Source of the DNA: Streptomyces sp. CC0208
GTDB taxonomy: Bacteria > Actinomycetota > Actinomycetes > Streptomycetales > Streptomycetaceae
DNA length: 64,000 nt
Reading direction: 5' to 3'
Assembly: GCF_003443735.1 (NCBI RefSeq)
Contig: NZ_CP031969.1
Span: 434,001-498,000, forward strand
The first letter of the stretch is position 1, and each line of letters begins with the position of its first letter. The notes beneath the pieces are model-generated. The model had not been told where the DNA came from. It worked only from the letters and a program-made list of their open reading frames with translations, and searched no databases. Shown in pieces: positions 1-8,440 of this stretch. The position numbers and the translations under genes are program-made.

Positions 1-1
1 C

Positions 2-130
2 ACGTCGAGATGCACCATCGGGGCCGGGTGGCCCGACCCCGTGCGGTACACGACGGCCCTCGGCCGGGCCCACGACATCCTCATCCATCTGCACGACGTC
101 GAAGCGACCACGTATCTGGGCACCCCCTGA
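2..130 (+). CDS. C-terminal end of an unrecognised protein (partial)
   Basis: A frame open from the left edge ends at the TGA at 128-130 and encodes about 42 residues, including PDPVRYTTALGRAHD and HLHDVEATTYLGTP at the very C-terminus. Residue mix and GC-rich third positions look coding. I do not recognise the family, and the gene starts outside the window. It converges on the LysR gene at 205-1110. Confidence 0.5.
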   Translation, partial: TSRCTIGAGWPDPVRYTTALGRAHDILIHLHDVEATTYLGTP

Positions 131-132
131 TC

Positions 133-149
133 CGCGGGAACACCCCGCG
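133..149. terminator. Small hairpin between convergent genes
   Basis: CGCGGG (133-138) and CCCGCG (144-149) form a 6-bp GC stem with a 5-base loop, three bases after the stop of the left-edge gene and before the 3' end of the convergent LysR gene. There is no T-tract, which is usual in streptomycetes, so the call rests on stem and position only. Confidence 0.3.
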
Positions 150-204
150 TTGCGAAGTGCGGCTCGGCGGGCGACGGCTCCTGGCGATGGCCAACCGCCC
201 TGCG

Positions 205-1110
205 TCACGCAGTGGGTGGCGGCGGTGCGAGTGCGGCCGCGACCTCGACGGCGACTTCGACGGCACGGGCGGCGAGTGGTGAGTGGACGCGTCCGGCCTG
301 CCAGTGCAGGTAGATCTCCCGGGGCGGCAGGGCGGGCCGTAGCTCGTGGATGCGGAGCCTGGCGTCGGAGGGGACGTCGGCACCGCGGACGGCGAGCCAG
401 GGCAGCAACGCCGAGCCCAGGCCGGCTCGCACCATCGACAGCAGGGTGTCGTTGACCGCGCTGCGGAACACGATCTGCGGACGCGCGCCGCTCCGGGCGA
501 GTGCCTGCTCCATCAGGGGCTGGTCGCAGGTCAGCGGCCAGGCCACCATCGGTGCGCCGTCGAGCCGGTCCAGCGACACGGGACCGTCGGGGAACGTGCC
601 GGCACCCGCCACCAGCAGATACGGATCGTCGAGCAGCTTGCGGTGCTCGACCTCGCCGTCGATGCGGCCGTCGTAGAACAGCAGGTCGAGGTCACCGATC
701 CGGGGCTGCTCCGGCTCCTCCTCGGACAGCCTGATGTCGCAGCCGGGGTGCTCGTCGCGCAGCCGGCGTACGACCGAGGGCAGGATCACGCTGGACACGC
801 TCTGGAACGTGCCGATGTCGATGCGGCCGTCGCCCGCCTGGAACCGGTCCACGGCGTCCGCCAGTGCCTCCGCCTTGGCCAGCACGGCGCGGCCGTGGTC
901 CAGAACCACGATGCCGAGTGGGGTGAGCCGGACCGGCCTGGGGCCGCCCGGCCGGTCGAACACCGGACCGCCGACGGCCCGCTCCAGCGCGGCGATCTGC
1001 TGACTCACCGTCGACTGGGTGTACCCGAGGCGGAGGGCTGCCCGGCCGAACGAGCCTTCCTCGGCGATGGCGGCCATCGCCGCGAGGTGGCGCAGTTCGA
1101 TGGTGCTCAC
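205..1110 (-). CDS. LysR-family transcriptional regulator
   Basis: This is a 301-residue LysR-type regulator. The N-terminal winged helix-turn-helix reads STIELRHLAAMAAIAEEGSF followed by LGYTQSTVSQQIAALE. It is followed by the two-lobed periplasmic-binding-like effector domain (about residues 90-290). I place the start at GTG 1110, because the family consensus begins at this point and upstream in-frame codons read as non-family sequence; an ATG at 1140 is the alternative. The gene is divergent from the hydrolase at 1206, the classic arrangement in which a LysR protein controls its divergent neighbour from the shared 95-bp gap. The effector is unknown. Confidence 0.9.
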   Translation of the reverse strand: MSTIELRHLAAMAAIAEEGSFGRAALRLGYTQSTVSQQIAALERAVGGPVFDRPGGPRPVRLTPLGIVVLDHGRAVLAKAEALADAVDRFQAGDGRIDIGTFQSVSSVILPSVVRRLRDEHPGCDIRLSEEEPEQPRIGDLDLLFYDGRIDGEVEHRKLLDDPYLLVAGAGTFPDGPVSLDRLDGAPMVAWPLTCDQPLMEQALARSGARPQIVFRSAVNDTLLSMVRAGLGSALLPWLAVRGADVPSDARLRIHELRPALPPREIYLHWQAGRVHSPLAARAVEVAVEVAAALAPPPPTA

Positions 1111-1132
1111 GCGTCCCAGCGTAACGACGTAC

Positions 1133-1147
1133 ATCGACATATGCGAT
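1133..1147. promoter_or_regulatory. Candidate LysR box
   Basis: ATCG-N7-CGAT lies in the gap between the divergent LysR and hydrolase genes. It fits the general LysR-type pattern of a short interrupted palindrome close to the regulator's own start. An imperfect AT-rich continuation (to about 1164) could hold a second half-site. The assignment is inferred from position and symmetry. Confidence 0.4.
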
Positions 1148-1205
1148 CGAATCAATCGGAATTCATCGCTTTTCCCAATGGAGCCCGGGGCTCTAGCGTC
1201 GGGAC

Positions 1206-2072
1206 ATGACCTCACCTCACTCGCACGGCGAACCGCACGGCGAACAACTCCTCGGCGTCAACGGCGTCGAGTTGTGCACCGAGACCTTCGGAGACCGCGC
1301 GGACCCGGCGGTCGTGCTGGTCGCCGGGGCGGCCGCCTCGATGCTGTGGTGGGACGCCGACCTGTGCGAACAGCTCGCCGCCCGCGGCCGGTTCGTGGTC
1401 CGCTACGACCACCGGGACACCGGTCGTTCGACCTGCTGCCCACCGGGACGGCCGGCCTACACGTACACGGACCTGGTCCTCGATGTGCTCGGTGTCCAGG
1501 ACGCCTTGGGCATCGAGGCCGCCCATGTGGTCTGTCAGTCGATGTTCGGCGGGGTCGGACTCCTCCTCGGCGTGGACCATCCCGACCGGGTCGCGTCGCT
1601 GACGTTCGTATCGGCCACGACCGGCGCTGACGACCTGCCGCCGCCGTCGAGCGACCTGCCCGTGCCGGCCGAGCCGGACGTCTCCGACGCGGCCGCGGTG
1701 GTCGAGTACGTGGTCGCGGGTGCGAGGGCGTACGCCGGTGGCTCGCCGTACTTCGACGAGACCGCGATCCGGGCATTGACCGCGCGCGACGTGGCGCGTG
1801 CCAGGAACTACTCGTCGACCCTGGTCAACCACTTCGCCATCGAGCACGACAGGCCGGCACGCGGTGGCTTCGGTGACATCGTGGCGCCGACGCTCGTGGT
1901 CCACGGCGACCACGACCCCCTGCTGCCGCTGCCGCACGGCGAGGCGCTGCGTGACGCGATCCCGGGGGCGGAGCTGCTGGTCCTCAAGGGGGCCGGGCAT
2001 GATCTGCCGCGTCCGGTGTGGGAGGACTTCGTGTCGGCTCTGGTGCGGCACACGACCGTGGGTGGCTCGTGA
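1206..2072 (+). CDS. Alpha/beta hydrolase
   Basis: A 288-residue cytoplasmic alpha/beta-hydrolase-fold enzyme. Visible landmarks are the oxyanion strand VVLVAGAAAS, the turn RYDHRDTGRS, a nucleophile elbow reading VVCQSMFGG (GxSxG altered to CxSxF, with the Ser kept), an acid in VHGDHDPL and the histidine in GAGHDLP. The C-terminal layout resembles the TAP-like/RdmC aclacinomycin-methylesterase type. No strong ribosome site precedes ATG 1206, but a TAGCGT hexamer at 1194-1199 would put transcription at or next to the ATG, so the mRNA may be leaderless. Its stop overlaps the next start (GTGA). The substrate is unknown. Confidence 0.85.
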   Translation: MTSPHSHGEPHGEQLLGVNGVELCTETFGDRADPAVVLVAGAAASMLWWDADLCEQLAARGRFVVRYDHRDTGRSTCCPPGRPAYTYTDLVLDVLGVQDALGIEAAHVVCQSMFGGVGLLLGVDHPDRVASLTFVSATTGADDLPPPSSDLPVPAEPDVSDAAAVVEYVVAGARAYAGGSPYFDETAIRALTARDVARARNYSSTLVNHFAIEHDRPARGGFGDIVAPTLVVHGDHDPLLPLPHGEALRDAIPGAELLVLKGAGHDLPRPVWEDFVSALVRHTTVGGS

Positions 2073-2738
2073 ACGGGCTGCGGTCGGCGCTCTGGCTGCC
2101 GCTCTTCGACGACCTCGCCGGCCCGCTGGTGGGCGCCCGGGAGCCCGTGCGGCAGGTCGCCGACCCGTGGATCGCGCTGGCGGCGATCGCGGCCGTGACC
2201 GAGCGGATCCGGCTCGGCCCGATGGTGACGGCGCTTCCCCGTCGACGGCCGGTCAAGGTCGCGCGCGAGAGCGTGACACTCGATCGGCTCAGCGAGGGCC
2301 GCCTCACGCTCGGCGTCGGCCTCGGCAGCGACCGGTTCGCCGGCGAGCTGACCAGGACCGGCGAGGAGCTCGACGCCCGGCGGCGCGGGTGGATGCTCGA
2401 CGAGTCCTCGGGCGTCCTGGGCGCCGCCTGGTCCGGCGAGCCGGTACGCCACCGCGGCGAGCACTACACCGTCGACGACATCGCGTTCCTGCCGCGCCCG
2501 GTGCGGCGGCCGGGCGTCCCCGTGTGGGCCGCAGGAATGCCGGGCAACGCCAAGCCGATCCGCCGTGCCGCACGGCTCAACGGCGTCTTCCCTGCCAATC
2601 TGGAACACCCGGACCAGCTCGCCGAGATCGTCGGCACCGTAGGCGAGAGCGGGCGCGACATGGTGGCTGCCGGAGTGCGCACCGGGCGTACGGCTCGACA
2701 CTGTGCGGGGCGTACTCCGCGACGGCCCCGCGGCATGA
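2069..2738 (+). pseudogene. LLM-class F420/flavin oxidoreductase, decayed by two internal deletions
   Basis: The gene starts at GTG 2069, overlapping the hydrolase stop by 4 bp, and begins SALWLPLFDDLA. It then jumps to EPVRQVADPWIALAAIAAVTE; the roughly 40-residue first alpha-beta unit found in luciferase-like monooxygenases at this point is absent. The middle is well kept: RLSEGRLTLGVGLGSDRF, then FLPRPVRRPGVPVWAAG. After VGESGRDMVAAG the frame goes wrong, but in another frame (2673-2738) the typical family C-terminus RLDTVRGVLRDGPAA followed by a stop at 2736-2738 is still readable. A second, frame-shifting deletion therefore removed about 40-60 residues. The intact frame runs on to 2824 as junk overlapping the methyltransferase. 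It is probably inactive. A sequencing error could explain a frameshift but not two missing segments. Confidence 0.75.
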
Positions 2739-2750
2739 GGAGGTGTCCCC

Positions 2751-3521
2751 GTGTTCGACTACGACTCCGAGCTCGCTCGGCATCACGAGCGGCTGCTGGA
2801 AGCCCTCGGCGTCCGCGCCGGTGATCGTGTCCTGGACATCGGCTGCGGCACCGGACGTACCACCCGGGACGCGGCCCGGGCGGCGTCGCCGGGTACCGCG
2901 CTCGGCATCGACGTCTCGGGCCCGATGCTGGCGCGGGCCCGCCGTGCGGCCGCGGCGGAAGAACTCCGCAATGCCGACTTCGTGCAGGGGGACGCCCAGG
3001 TCCACGCGTTCCCGCCTGAGCACTTCACCTTGGCCGTCAGCCGGTTCGGGACGATGTTCTTCTCCGACCCGGTCGCCGCGTTCGCCAACATCGGGCGAGC
3101 CCTGCGTCCCGGTGGGCGCTTCGTGCAGCTGGTCTGGCAGGCCGCCGAACGTCAGGAGTGGCATACCGCGATCCAGGCGGCGCTCTCTCGCGGGCCCGTG
3201 TCATCGGCGTCCGCCCCGGCGGCCCCCGACCCCTTCACGCTGGCCGATCCGCAGGTCACGACCGGCATCCTGACCGCGGCCGGATTCAGCGAGCTGGACG
3301 TCGTCGACGTACGCGAGCCCGTCCGCTACGGCCCGGACGCCGAGGGCGCGCTGGCTGCCGTGCTCCAGCTGCGCATGGCGAAGGAATGGGTCAACGGTCT
3401 CGATGCCGCGAGCGCCGAGCGTGCCCTCGACCGGTTGCGCACGACTCTCGACGCGCACGACACCGGCGACGGCGTGTGGTTCGACTCCCGCGCCTGGCTG
3501 GTCGTCGCGCGCCGGAGTTGA
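2751..3521 (+). CDS. Class I SAM-dependent methyltransferase
   Basis: A 256-residue Rossmann-fold methyltransferase. The SAM loop VLDIGCGTGRTT lies near residue 30, the acidic post-II residue is in LGIDVSGPML, and motif IV lies near VSRFGTMFFSDP, which is the Methyltransf_11/25 pattern. GTG 2751 is preceded by GAGGAGGTG, which overlaps the stop of the decayed LLM gene, so the start is well supported. Translationally linked position suggests one transcript with the hydrolase (1206). Small-molecule methylation is likely; the substrate cannot be inferred. Confidence 0.9.
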   Translation: MFDYDSELARHHERLLEALGVRAGDRVLDIGCGTGRTTRDAARAASPGTALGIDVSGPMLARARRAAAAEELRNADFVQGDAQVHAFPPEHFTLAVSRFGTMFFSDPVAAFANIGRALRPGGRFVQLVWQAAERQEWHTAIQAALSRGPVSSASAPAAPDPFTLADPQVTTGILTAAGFSELDVVDVREPVRYGPDAEGALAAVLQLRMAKEWVNGLDAASAERALDRLRTTLDAHDTGDGVWFDSRAWLVVARRS

Positions 3522-3553
3522 CCCTCCGCGCGGGGCCGCCGCCGTGACGTGCG

Positions 3554-4198
3554 CTACCGGGGCCGGCCGACCGATGAGCGGGATGCGGTGAGCGAGCTGT
3601 CGCCCCCGCCGGCTCGCGTGCTCCGTCGTCCCCGGGGGTCGACCGGGCCGTGGATGACGCCGTGCGGCCCCGTCCCGAGGGAGTCGCCGGCCACCCTTTC
3701 GTCGGCCCGTGCCCGGTCGGCGGACTCCCCGCGGCCGGTGTCGTCGCTCGCGACGAGCCGCAGATGAGCGGTGATCTGCTTGCCTGTGCCGCGGGAGGTG
3801 ACGTCGACTCTGTCACTGACCGAGTGCACCAGGTACAGACCGTGACCGCCGACACGGCGGCGGTCGGGCGGCTGGACCACCGGCGCGTCGGGCGAGGTGT
3901 CGTACAGGCTGATCGACAACTCTGTGCCGGTCAGCCGCAGCGTCAGGGCGCAGGGGCCGGGGGCATGGCGCAGAACGTTCGAGATGAGTTCGCTGACGAC
4001 CAGTTCGGCGTCCGTGACCCGGGACGCCTGGACGGCGGGGCGGGCGCCGCGCGGAGCGCGGGCGAGGACGGCGCGCAGATCCCGCCGCGCTTCTGCGGCG
4101 TGGACCGTGCCGGGACCCCAGGCCGCGACATACCGCAGTTCGGCATGATCGTCCCTGCCCACCTCATCTGCCGCCTGCTTCATAAGCGGGATGATCAT
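3554..4198 (-). CDS. RsbW-like anti-sigma/serine kinase ATPase domain protein
   Basis: A 214-residue cytoplasmic protein with a single HATPase_c (GHKL) domain at about residues 45-150. The N-box is ELVVSELISNVLRHA and the G-box is GGHGLYLVHSVSD. This is the type of small ATPase that streptomycetes encode in many copies to bind sigma factors or phosphorylate anti-sigma antagonists. The C-terminal 55 residues are low-complexity and charged. Start: ATG 4198, preceded by GAAAGAG, is preferred over GTG 4225. It converges on the methyltransferase with a 32-bp gap. No cognate sigma factor or STAS protein is adjacent. The SpoIIE-type protein at 16394 could act in the same kind of partner switch, but a link is speculative. 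Confidence 0.8.
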   Translation of the reverse strand: MIIPLMKQAADEVGRDDHAELRYVAAWGPGTVHAAEARRDLRAVLARAPRGARPAVQASRVTDAELVVSELISNVLRHAPGPCALTLRLTGTELSISLYDTSPDAPVVQPPDRRRVGGHGLYLVHSVSDRVDVTSRGTGKQITAHLRLVASDDTGRGESADRARADERVAGDSLGTGPHGVIHGPVDPRGRRSTRAGGGDSSLTASRSSVGRPR

Positions 4199-4345
4199 GT
4201 GGAGCTCTTTCGTCGCTTTCACCACTCGTGGCTGGTTGACGCTCTTGCGGCTACCCGGGCACAGGCCATGTACGCAGACCGTGCGCGGCCGGCCGGCAGG
4301 TGGCGTCCCGCGAGACGAGTGAGGCGCGGGCCGGACGGCGCGGGG

Positions 4346-5053
4346 TCAGGCCTGGCCGGCGCGGTCCGCGCGGACCCGCTGGGCGACGTCGCGCAGCTTG
4401 ATGTTGTGCTGCTGCGAGATGCGGCGCAGCACGCCGAAGGCGTCGTCCTCGCTCAGCTTGTGCCGTTCCATCAGGATGCCCATGGCCTCGCCGATGGCAT
4501 GGCGGGTCTTCATGGCGTCCTCGAGCTGGTCGATGGTGCGGGCGTCGGCCAGGGCGACGGCGGCGTGCGAGGCCAGCATCCAGCCGGCGGTCTCGATGTC
4601 CTTGTCGAAGGCTCCGGGGCGGCTGGAGTACAGGTTCAGCGCGCCGAAGTCCTCGTCGTGGGTGTAGAGCAGCACCCCGGTCATACTGCCGATCCCCAGG
4701 TCGCGAGCCGCCTCGGCGAACCGCGGCCAGGCCGGCTGCGGCTGGGTGATGTCAGCGATCCGGAACGCGCGCTCGCCGTTCCCGCCGTCGGCGCGAGCGG
4801 CGAGATCGAAGCACGGGCCCTCGGCCAGCTCACCCTGCAGCCGGTCGGATGCCTCCACCACGTCGCCGCACGAGGACAGCGTCACCGCCCGGCCCTTGCG
4901 GACCGCGAGGATCCCGGCCGCGTCACAGCCCTCCACGAGCTGCACCGCCGACGCCGCGATCTCGTCCAGCGTGCCCTGCAACGACTCCTGCGCGAGCAAC
5001 TTCCGCGCGAGCTGGGCCATCGCCTCGGCGAACTCCCGCCATTCCACCGCCAC
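4346..5053 (-). CDS. GAF-ANTAR domain RNA-binding antiterminator
   Basis: About 235 residues. A GAF sensor domain (about residues 20-165, from LLAQESLQGTLDEIAASAVQ to HAAVALADA) is followed by an ANTAR domain ending in EAMGILMERHKLSEDDAFGVL and QQHNIKLRDVAQ. ANTAR proteins bind paired hexaloop hairpins in nascent mRNA and prevent termination. The start is one of several clustered GTG codons (5056, 5053, 5047); GGAGG at 5060-5064 favours 5053, which gives VAVEWREFAEAM. The long in-frame extension upstream to 5221 looks non-coding. The target RNA and the GAF ligand are unknown. Confidence 0.85.
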   Translation of the reverse strand: MAVEWREFAEAMAQLARKLLAQESLQGTLDEIAASAVQLVEGCDAAGILAVRKGRAVTLSSCGDVVEASDRLQGELAEGPCFDLAARADGGNGERAFRIADITQPQPAWPRFAEAARDLGIGSMTGVLLYTHDEDFGALNLYSSRPGAFDKDIETAGWMLASHAAVALADARTIDQLEDAMKTRHAIGEAMGILMERHKLSEDDAFGVLRRISQQHNIKLRDVAQRVRADRAGQA

Positions 5054-5423
5054 CACCCACCTCCACCGGTGCGGCCACCCTACCGCCGACCCGCTCTCCG
5101 TCTCGCACCGAGCCGCCGCAGCACGGTTCACACCGTTCGGTCGGCCCTCCGGCCCTGCCCCACTCCCGCACGGAGCGGGCCGTCGTCTCCCGTCAGCGCT
5201 GCGCAAAGGGGTGGACCTCACCTGAACGCGGCCTCCCCGGCTCGTTGGCTGAACCGGAGAAGCCTGGCCGGTGCGGCCCCCATGGGTACGCCGCCACGCC
5301 CGGCCTGCCCTTCAAGTCCCCACCTCTGCGCGCGCTACTCCTGCGCAGCCAGTGCCGGAAGAGACGGGCCCCGGCCGTGACGCCGACGTCACGAGACGGC
5401 CCGTCGCCGAGGGTCACCGACCC
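5054..5423. other. Intergenic region, 370 bp
   Basis: No gene is convincing on either strand. It should hold the promoter of the GAF-ANTAR gene (leftward) and, at 5363-5405, the terminator of the reductase gene. I see no well-spaced promoter hexamers and no tRNA-like sequence. Confidence 0.5.
5363..5405 (-). terminator. Terminator of the MDR reductase gene
   Basis: GACGGGCC (5363-5370) pairs with GGCCCGTC (5398-5405). Nested inside, CGTGACG pairs with CGTCACG around a CCGA loop. The structure begins 19 bases beyond the stop codon of the minus-strand reductase. Confidence 0.6.
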
Positions 5424-6437
5424 TCATGAACGTTCCTCGTGCCGGACGCGGACGACGAGCTTGCCGGTGGCCCGGTCGTGTTCCATGTCGTCGTGGGCCT
5501 GCGGCACCTGGTCCAGGCCGTCGTAGACACGGTCCACGGGAAAGGCCAGCCGGCCGGCGGCGACCGCGTCCAGGATCTCCTGGAAGGCCTCGCGGGGCAG
5601 GTCGGCCGCGTCGCCGAAGTATCCCGCGAGGCGTACGCCCCTCGGCAGGTACTCGTTGGGGGAGAAGTCCCGCACCGTCCACTGGTTGGAGAGGCTGCCG
5701 CCGAAGCAGCCCGTGCCGTGTACGCGTACCGCGCGCAGGGTGTCGCGCAGGGTCGGCGTGCCGACAAGGTCGAGGGCGGCGTCGACGCCGTCCGGGTACA
5801 GCTCGCGCACGGCGGGCGCGATCTCGCCGGTGTCGAGCAGCGGGTGGTCGACCCCGTGCTCCGCCAGCAGGGGGAGGCGGTCGGGCCGCCGGGTGGTGGA
5901 CAGCACCGTGGCGCCGCGCCAGGTCGCCAGCGCGGCGGCTGCCAGGCCGACCGAGGAGGTGCCGCCGCGGATCAGCACGGACTGGCCGGGCTTCAGGTCC
6001 AGGCCGACGGTGAGCGAGCCGTAGGCGGTCTGCACCATCTCCGGCAGGGCGCCCAGTACCTCCCAGGGCAGGTCCGTGTCGACGGGGATGACCTGGGACA
6101 GCGGCACCGAGGTGTACTCGGCGTAGCCGCCGTCGTAGGTGCGCCCCATGTCCCCCATCATCGCGACGACCTTCTGCCCGGGAGCCAGCCCGCTGCCGGC
6201 CGGGGCCGCGTCGACGATGCCGGCGGCCTCGATGCCGGGCACGCGGGGAAAGCTGACGCCCTCGCTCACCCCCAGGCGGAGCTTCAGTTCCGAGCGGTTG
6301 AGGCCGAACGCCTCGACGCGCATGCGCACCCAGCCGTCCCTCTCGGGCGGGAGCGGCAGCATGGTCGGCCGCAGGTTGTCCACGGGACCGGGAGCGGAGA
6401 GCCGGACGGCGCGCATCATGCGGGGCGAGGACGTCAT
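5424..6437 (-). CDS. Zinc-type alcohol dehydrogenase / quinone oxidoreductase-like (MDR) protein
   Basis: 337 residues, medium-chain dehydrogenase/reductase fold. The N-terminal GroES-like part contains GLNRSELKLR and FPRVPGIEAAGIV. The Rossmann part has the NADPH loop SVLIRGGTSSVGLAAAALA and ends near LVVRVRHEE. The Cys/His zinc ligands of true alcohol dehydrogenases are absent, which fits quinone reductase-like members using NADPH. ATG 6437 (MTSSPRMMRAV) is chosen; two later ATGs at 6419 and 6416 are possible. It is divergent from the Ser/Thr kinase gene. Confidence 0.85.
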   Translation of the reverse strand: MTSSPRMMRAVRLSAPGPVDNLRPTMLPLPPERDGWVRMRVEAFGLNRSELKLRLGVSEGVSFPRVPGIEAAGIVDAAPAGSGLAPGQKVVAMMGDMGRTYDGGYAEYTSVPLSQVIPVDTDLPWEVLGALPEMVQTAYGSLTVGLDLKPGQSVLIRGGTSSVGLAAAALATWRGATVLSTTRRPDRLPLLAEHGVDHPLLDTGEIAPAVRELYPDGVDAALDLVGTPTLRDTLRAVRVHGTGCFGGSLSNQWTVRDFSPNEYLPRGVRLAGYFGDAADLPREAFQEILDAVAAGRLAFPVDRVYDGLDQVPQAHDDMEHDRATGKLVVRVRHEERS

Positions 6438-6570
6438 GAGCCTGCTTTCTACCCGGGGCCGGAGCGTCGGTCGGCGGTGGACAACGTGCGGCCGCCGCGG
6501 GTTCATTCCCGACTCGTCCGGACGATCACGCGTGCGAGAGCGATCCGCGTGACGGAGGTGACGGATTTCC

Positions 6571-6598
6571 TGAACACCTGCGCGAGCTGAGCTACGCT
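6571..6598 (+). promoter_or_regulatory. Candidate promoter of the Ser/Thr kinase gene
   Basis: TGAACA (6571-6576) and TACGCT (6593-6598) are separated by 16 bp and lie 36 bp before the first kinase start. The match to the vegetative consensus is partial, so this is tentative. Confidence 0.35.
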
Positions 6599-6633
6599 CG
6601 TCTCCCGCCGGGGGGAACTGGCGTGCATCGAAT

Positions 6634-8409
6634 GTGATTTCGGGGGATTCCTTGTCGGGACAGCGGCCGGCGTCGGCGGACGACGCGGCTGCCGCGCTGC
6701 GGCAGACCGGTGCCTTACCCGTGCGGCTCGGCGACCCGAGGCGCGTCGGCCCCTATGCGCCGGTGGCGCTGCTCGGCAGTGGCGGCATGGGGAGGGTCTA
6801 TCTGGCGCGTCCCGTGGACGACAGCCCCGGTCTGGTCGCGGTGAAGGTGATCAGGCCGGAGTACGCGGAGGATCCCAGGTTCCGGCGCCGGTTCGAGCGC
6901 GAGGCGGCCGTACACGCCCGGCTTCGCACACCGCACGCACCGCGGCTGTGCGGCACGGGCTTCGAGGACGAGCTGCTGTGGATGGCCACGGAGTACGTCC
7001 CGGGCTTCGATCTGGCGGAAGCCGTCAAGGAGTACGACGTCCTGGAGACGACCGCGGTGTGGCGGCTGGTGGCGGAGCTGGGCCAGGCACTCGCGGCCCT
7101 CGCCGTCGAGGAGATCGTGCACCGGGACCTGAAGCCGTCCAACGTGCTGCTGTCCGTCCGCGGCACGCACGTGATCGACTTCGGGATCTCGAAGGCCGTG
7201 GACGCGAGTGCGATCACCGGCACGGGCAACCGGGTGGGGACCCCGGCCTACATGTCCCCCGAGCATCTGAGAGAGGGCCGGTCCGACACGGCCTCGGACG
7301 TGTTCTCGCTGGCCGGGACACTGGTCTACGCGGCGACGGGACGTGCGCCGTTCGGCGACGGCACCGGGGTCGACGTGATGCACAGGGTGGCGTACGAGAA
7401 CCCCAACCCCGAGCTCGTCGGTGAGATCTCGGCGGCGGACGAGGAGCTCGGTGCCCTGCTGACCGCCTGTCTGGACAAGGACCCCGCGCGGCGGCCCACC
7501 CCGCAGGAGCTGATCGACGCCGCCCGGGTACGTCCCGTGGCCGCCGCCTGGCCGGACCCCCTGGGCGGCAAGGTGCTCGCCCGGCAGCAGGCGTACGAGG
7601 CGCTGCACCGTCTGCCCCTGGCGGACTTGAGCCGTTTACGGTCTCCGGGCGACCTGCCGCTGCCCCTGGCCGTACGTCTTCCCCCACCTGCTCCCCTGCC
7701 CGCTGCTCCCGATGCGCCGCCGCCCGTGCAGGCTGAGAACGCCCCTCCCCCGCCGGGCCCGTCCGAGGAGCCCGCCCGGAGCCGCCGGAAGGCGTTACTG
7801 GTCGTCGCCGCGGTCCTCACGATCTGTGTCGTAGCCGCGGTGGCGTTGCTGCTCGTCCGTCAGGACCCCCCTGCCGTCGCCTCTCCCAAGGCCGGCGCCA
7901 CCGGAGCGGACGGCACCGGCCCCCGTGGCGCCTCCGACGGATCGGTGTCCCCGAGCGTCGGCGGACTGAGCCGCCCGGACGTCGACGGTGCCGTGGCGGA
8001 GAACCGCGCCCCGACGGCGGGAACCACTTCGGCGAAGCCCCATGCCTCGGGCTCCGCCGACGACCGGGGCGACGACTCCTCGCCTCCCGGTCACGCTCCG
8101 TCCACCACGCCCTCCGCCACCGCGTCCGCCGAGGCCCCGTCCGCCGGGACCGACACCGCTCCCTGGCTCTCGGAGTGCACGTACTACGACGGCAACGGAC
8201 GCACTCGCCTCGGCGACAGCGGCAAACGCGTCCAGCAGGTGCAGTGCATGCTGACAGAGCGCGGATACAGCGTGGGAGGCACCGGCGTGGACGGGGAGTT
8301 CGGGTCCGGCACGCAGAACGCGGTCCGGGCCTTTCAGAACGAGCGGGGCCTTGATGCCGACGGTGTCGTGGCGCACGACACCTGGGTCGCGCTGCGCAGC
8401 GCCGAGTGA
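6634..8409 (+). CDS. Membrane Ser/Thr protein kinase with extracellular peptidoglycan-binding domain
   Basis: 591 residues. The cytoplasmic Hanks-type kinase domain spans about 41-300: glycine loop LLGSGGMGRVYLAR, catalytic Lys71 in VAVKVI, HRDLKPSNVLL with Asp165, and DFG at 182-184. A proline-rich juxtamembrane stretch leads to one membrane helix (about 386-408, LLVVAAVLTICVVAAVALLLV). A Ser/Thr/Pro-rich linker of about 110 residues follows. The C-terminus (about 530-590, LGDSGKRVQQVQCMLTERGY to GVVAHDTWVALRS) is a PG_binding_1 domain, so the sensor probably reads cell wall rather than using PASTA repeats. The start is GTG 6634 or TTG 6652; a GGGGGA lies just before the TTG. No substrate gene is adjacent. 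Confidence 0.9.
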   Translation: MISGDSLSGQRPASADDAAAALRQTGALPVRLGDPRRVGPYAPVALLGSGGMGRVYLARPVDDSPGLVAVKVIRPEYAEDPRFRRRFEREAAVHARLRTPHAPRLCGTGFEDELLWMATEYVPGFDLAEAVKEYDVLETTAVWRLVAELGQALAALAVEEIVHRDLKPSNVLLSVRGTHVIDFGISKAVDASAITGTGNRVGTPAYMSPEHLREGRSDTASDVFSLAGTLVYAATGRAPFGDGTGVDVMHRVAYENPNPELVGEISAADEELGALLTACLDKDPARRPTPQELIDAARVRPVAAAWPDPLGGKVLARQQAYEALHRLPLADLSRLRSPGDLPLPLAVRLPPPAPLPAAPDAPPPVQAENAPPPPGPSEEPARSRRKALLVVAAVLTICVVAAVALLLVRQDPPAVASPKAGATGADGTGPRGASDGSVSPSVGGLSRPDVDGAVAENRAPTAGTTSAKPHASGSADDRGDDSSPPGHAPSTTPSATASAEAPSAGTDTAPWLSECTYYDGNGRTRLGDSGKRVQQVQCMLTERGYSVGGTGVDGEFGSGTQNAVRAFQNERGLDADGVVAHDTWVALRSAE

Positions 8410-8440
8410 AGGGCCCCGTCCCGCGACGGACGCGCCCCGC

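Noticed and set aside
1206..3521. Hydrolase, LLM oxidoreductase and methyltransferase as a natural-product biosynthetic cluster
   Set aside because: No synthase, carrier protein or other biosynthetic core enzyme is nearby, and the oxidoreductase is decayed.
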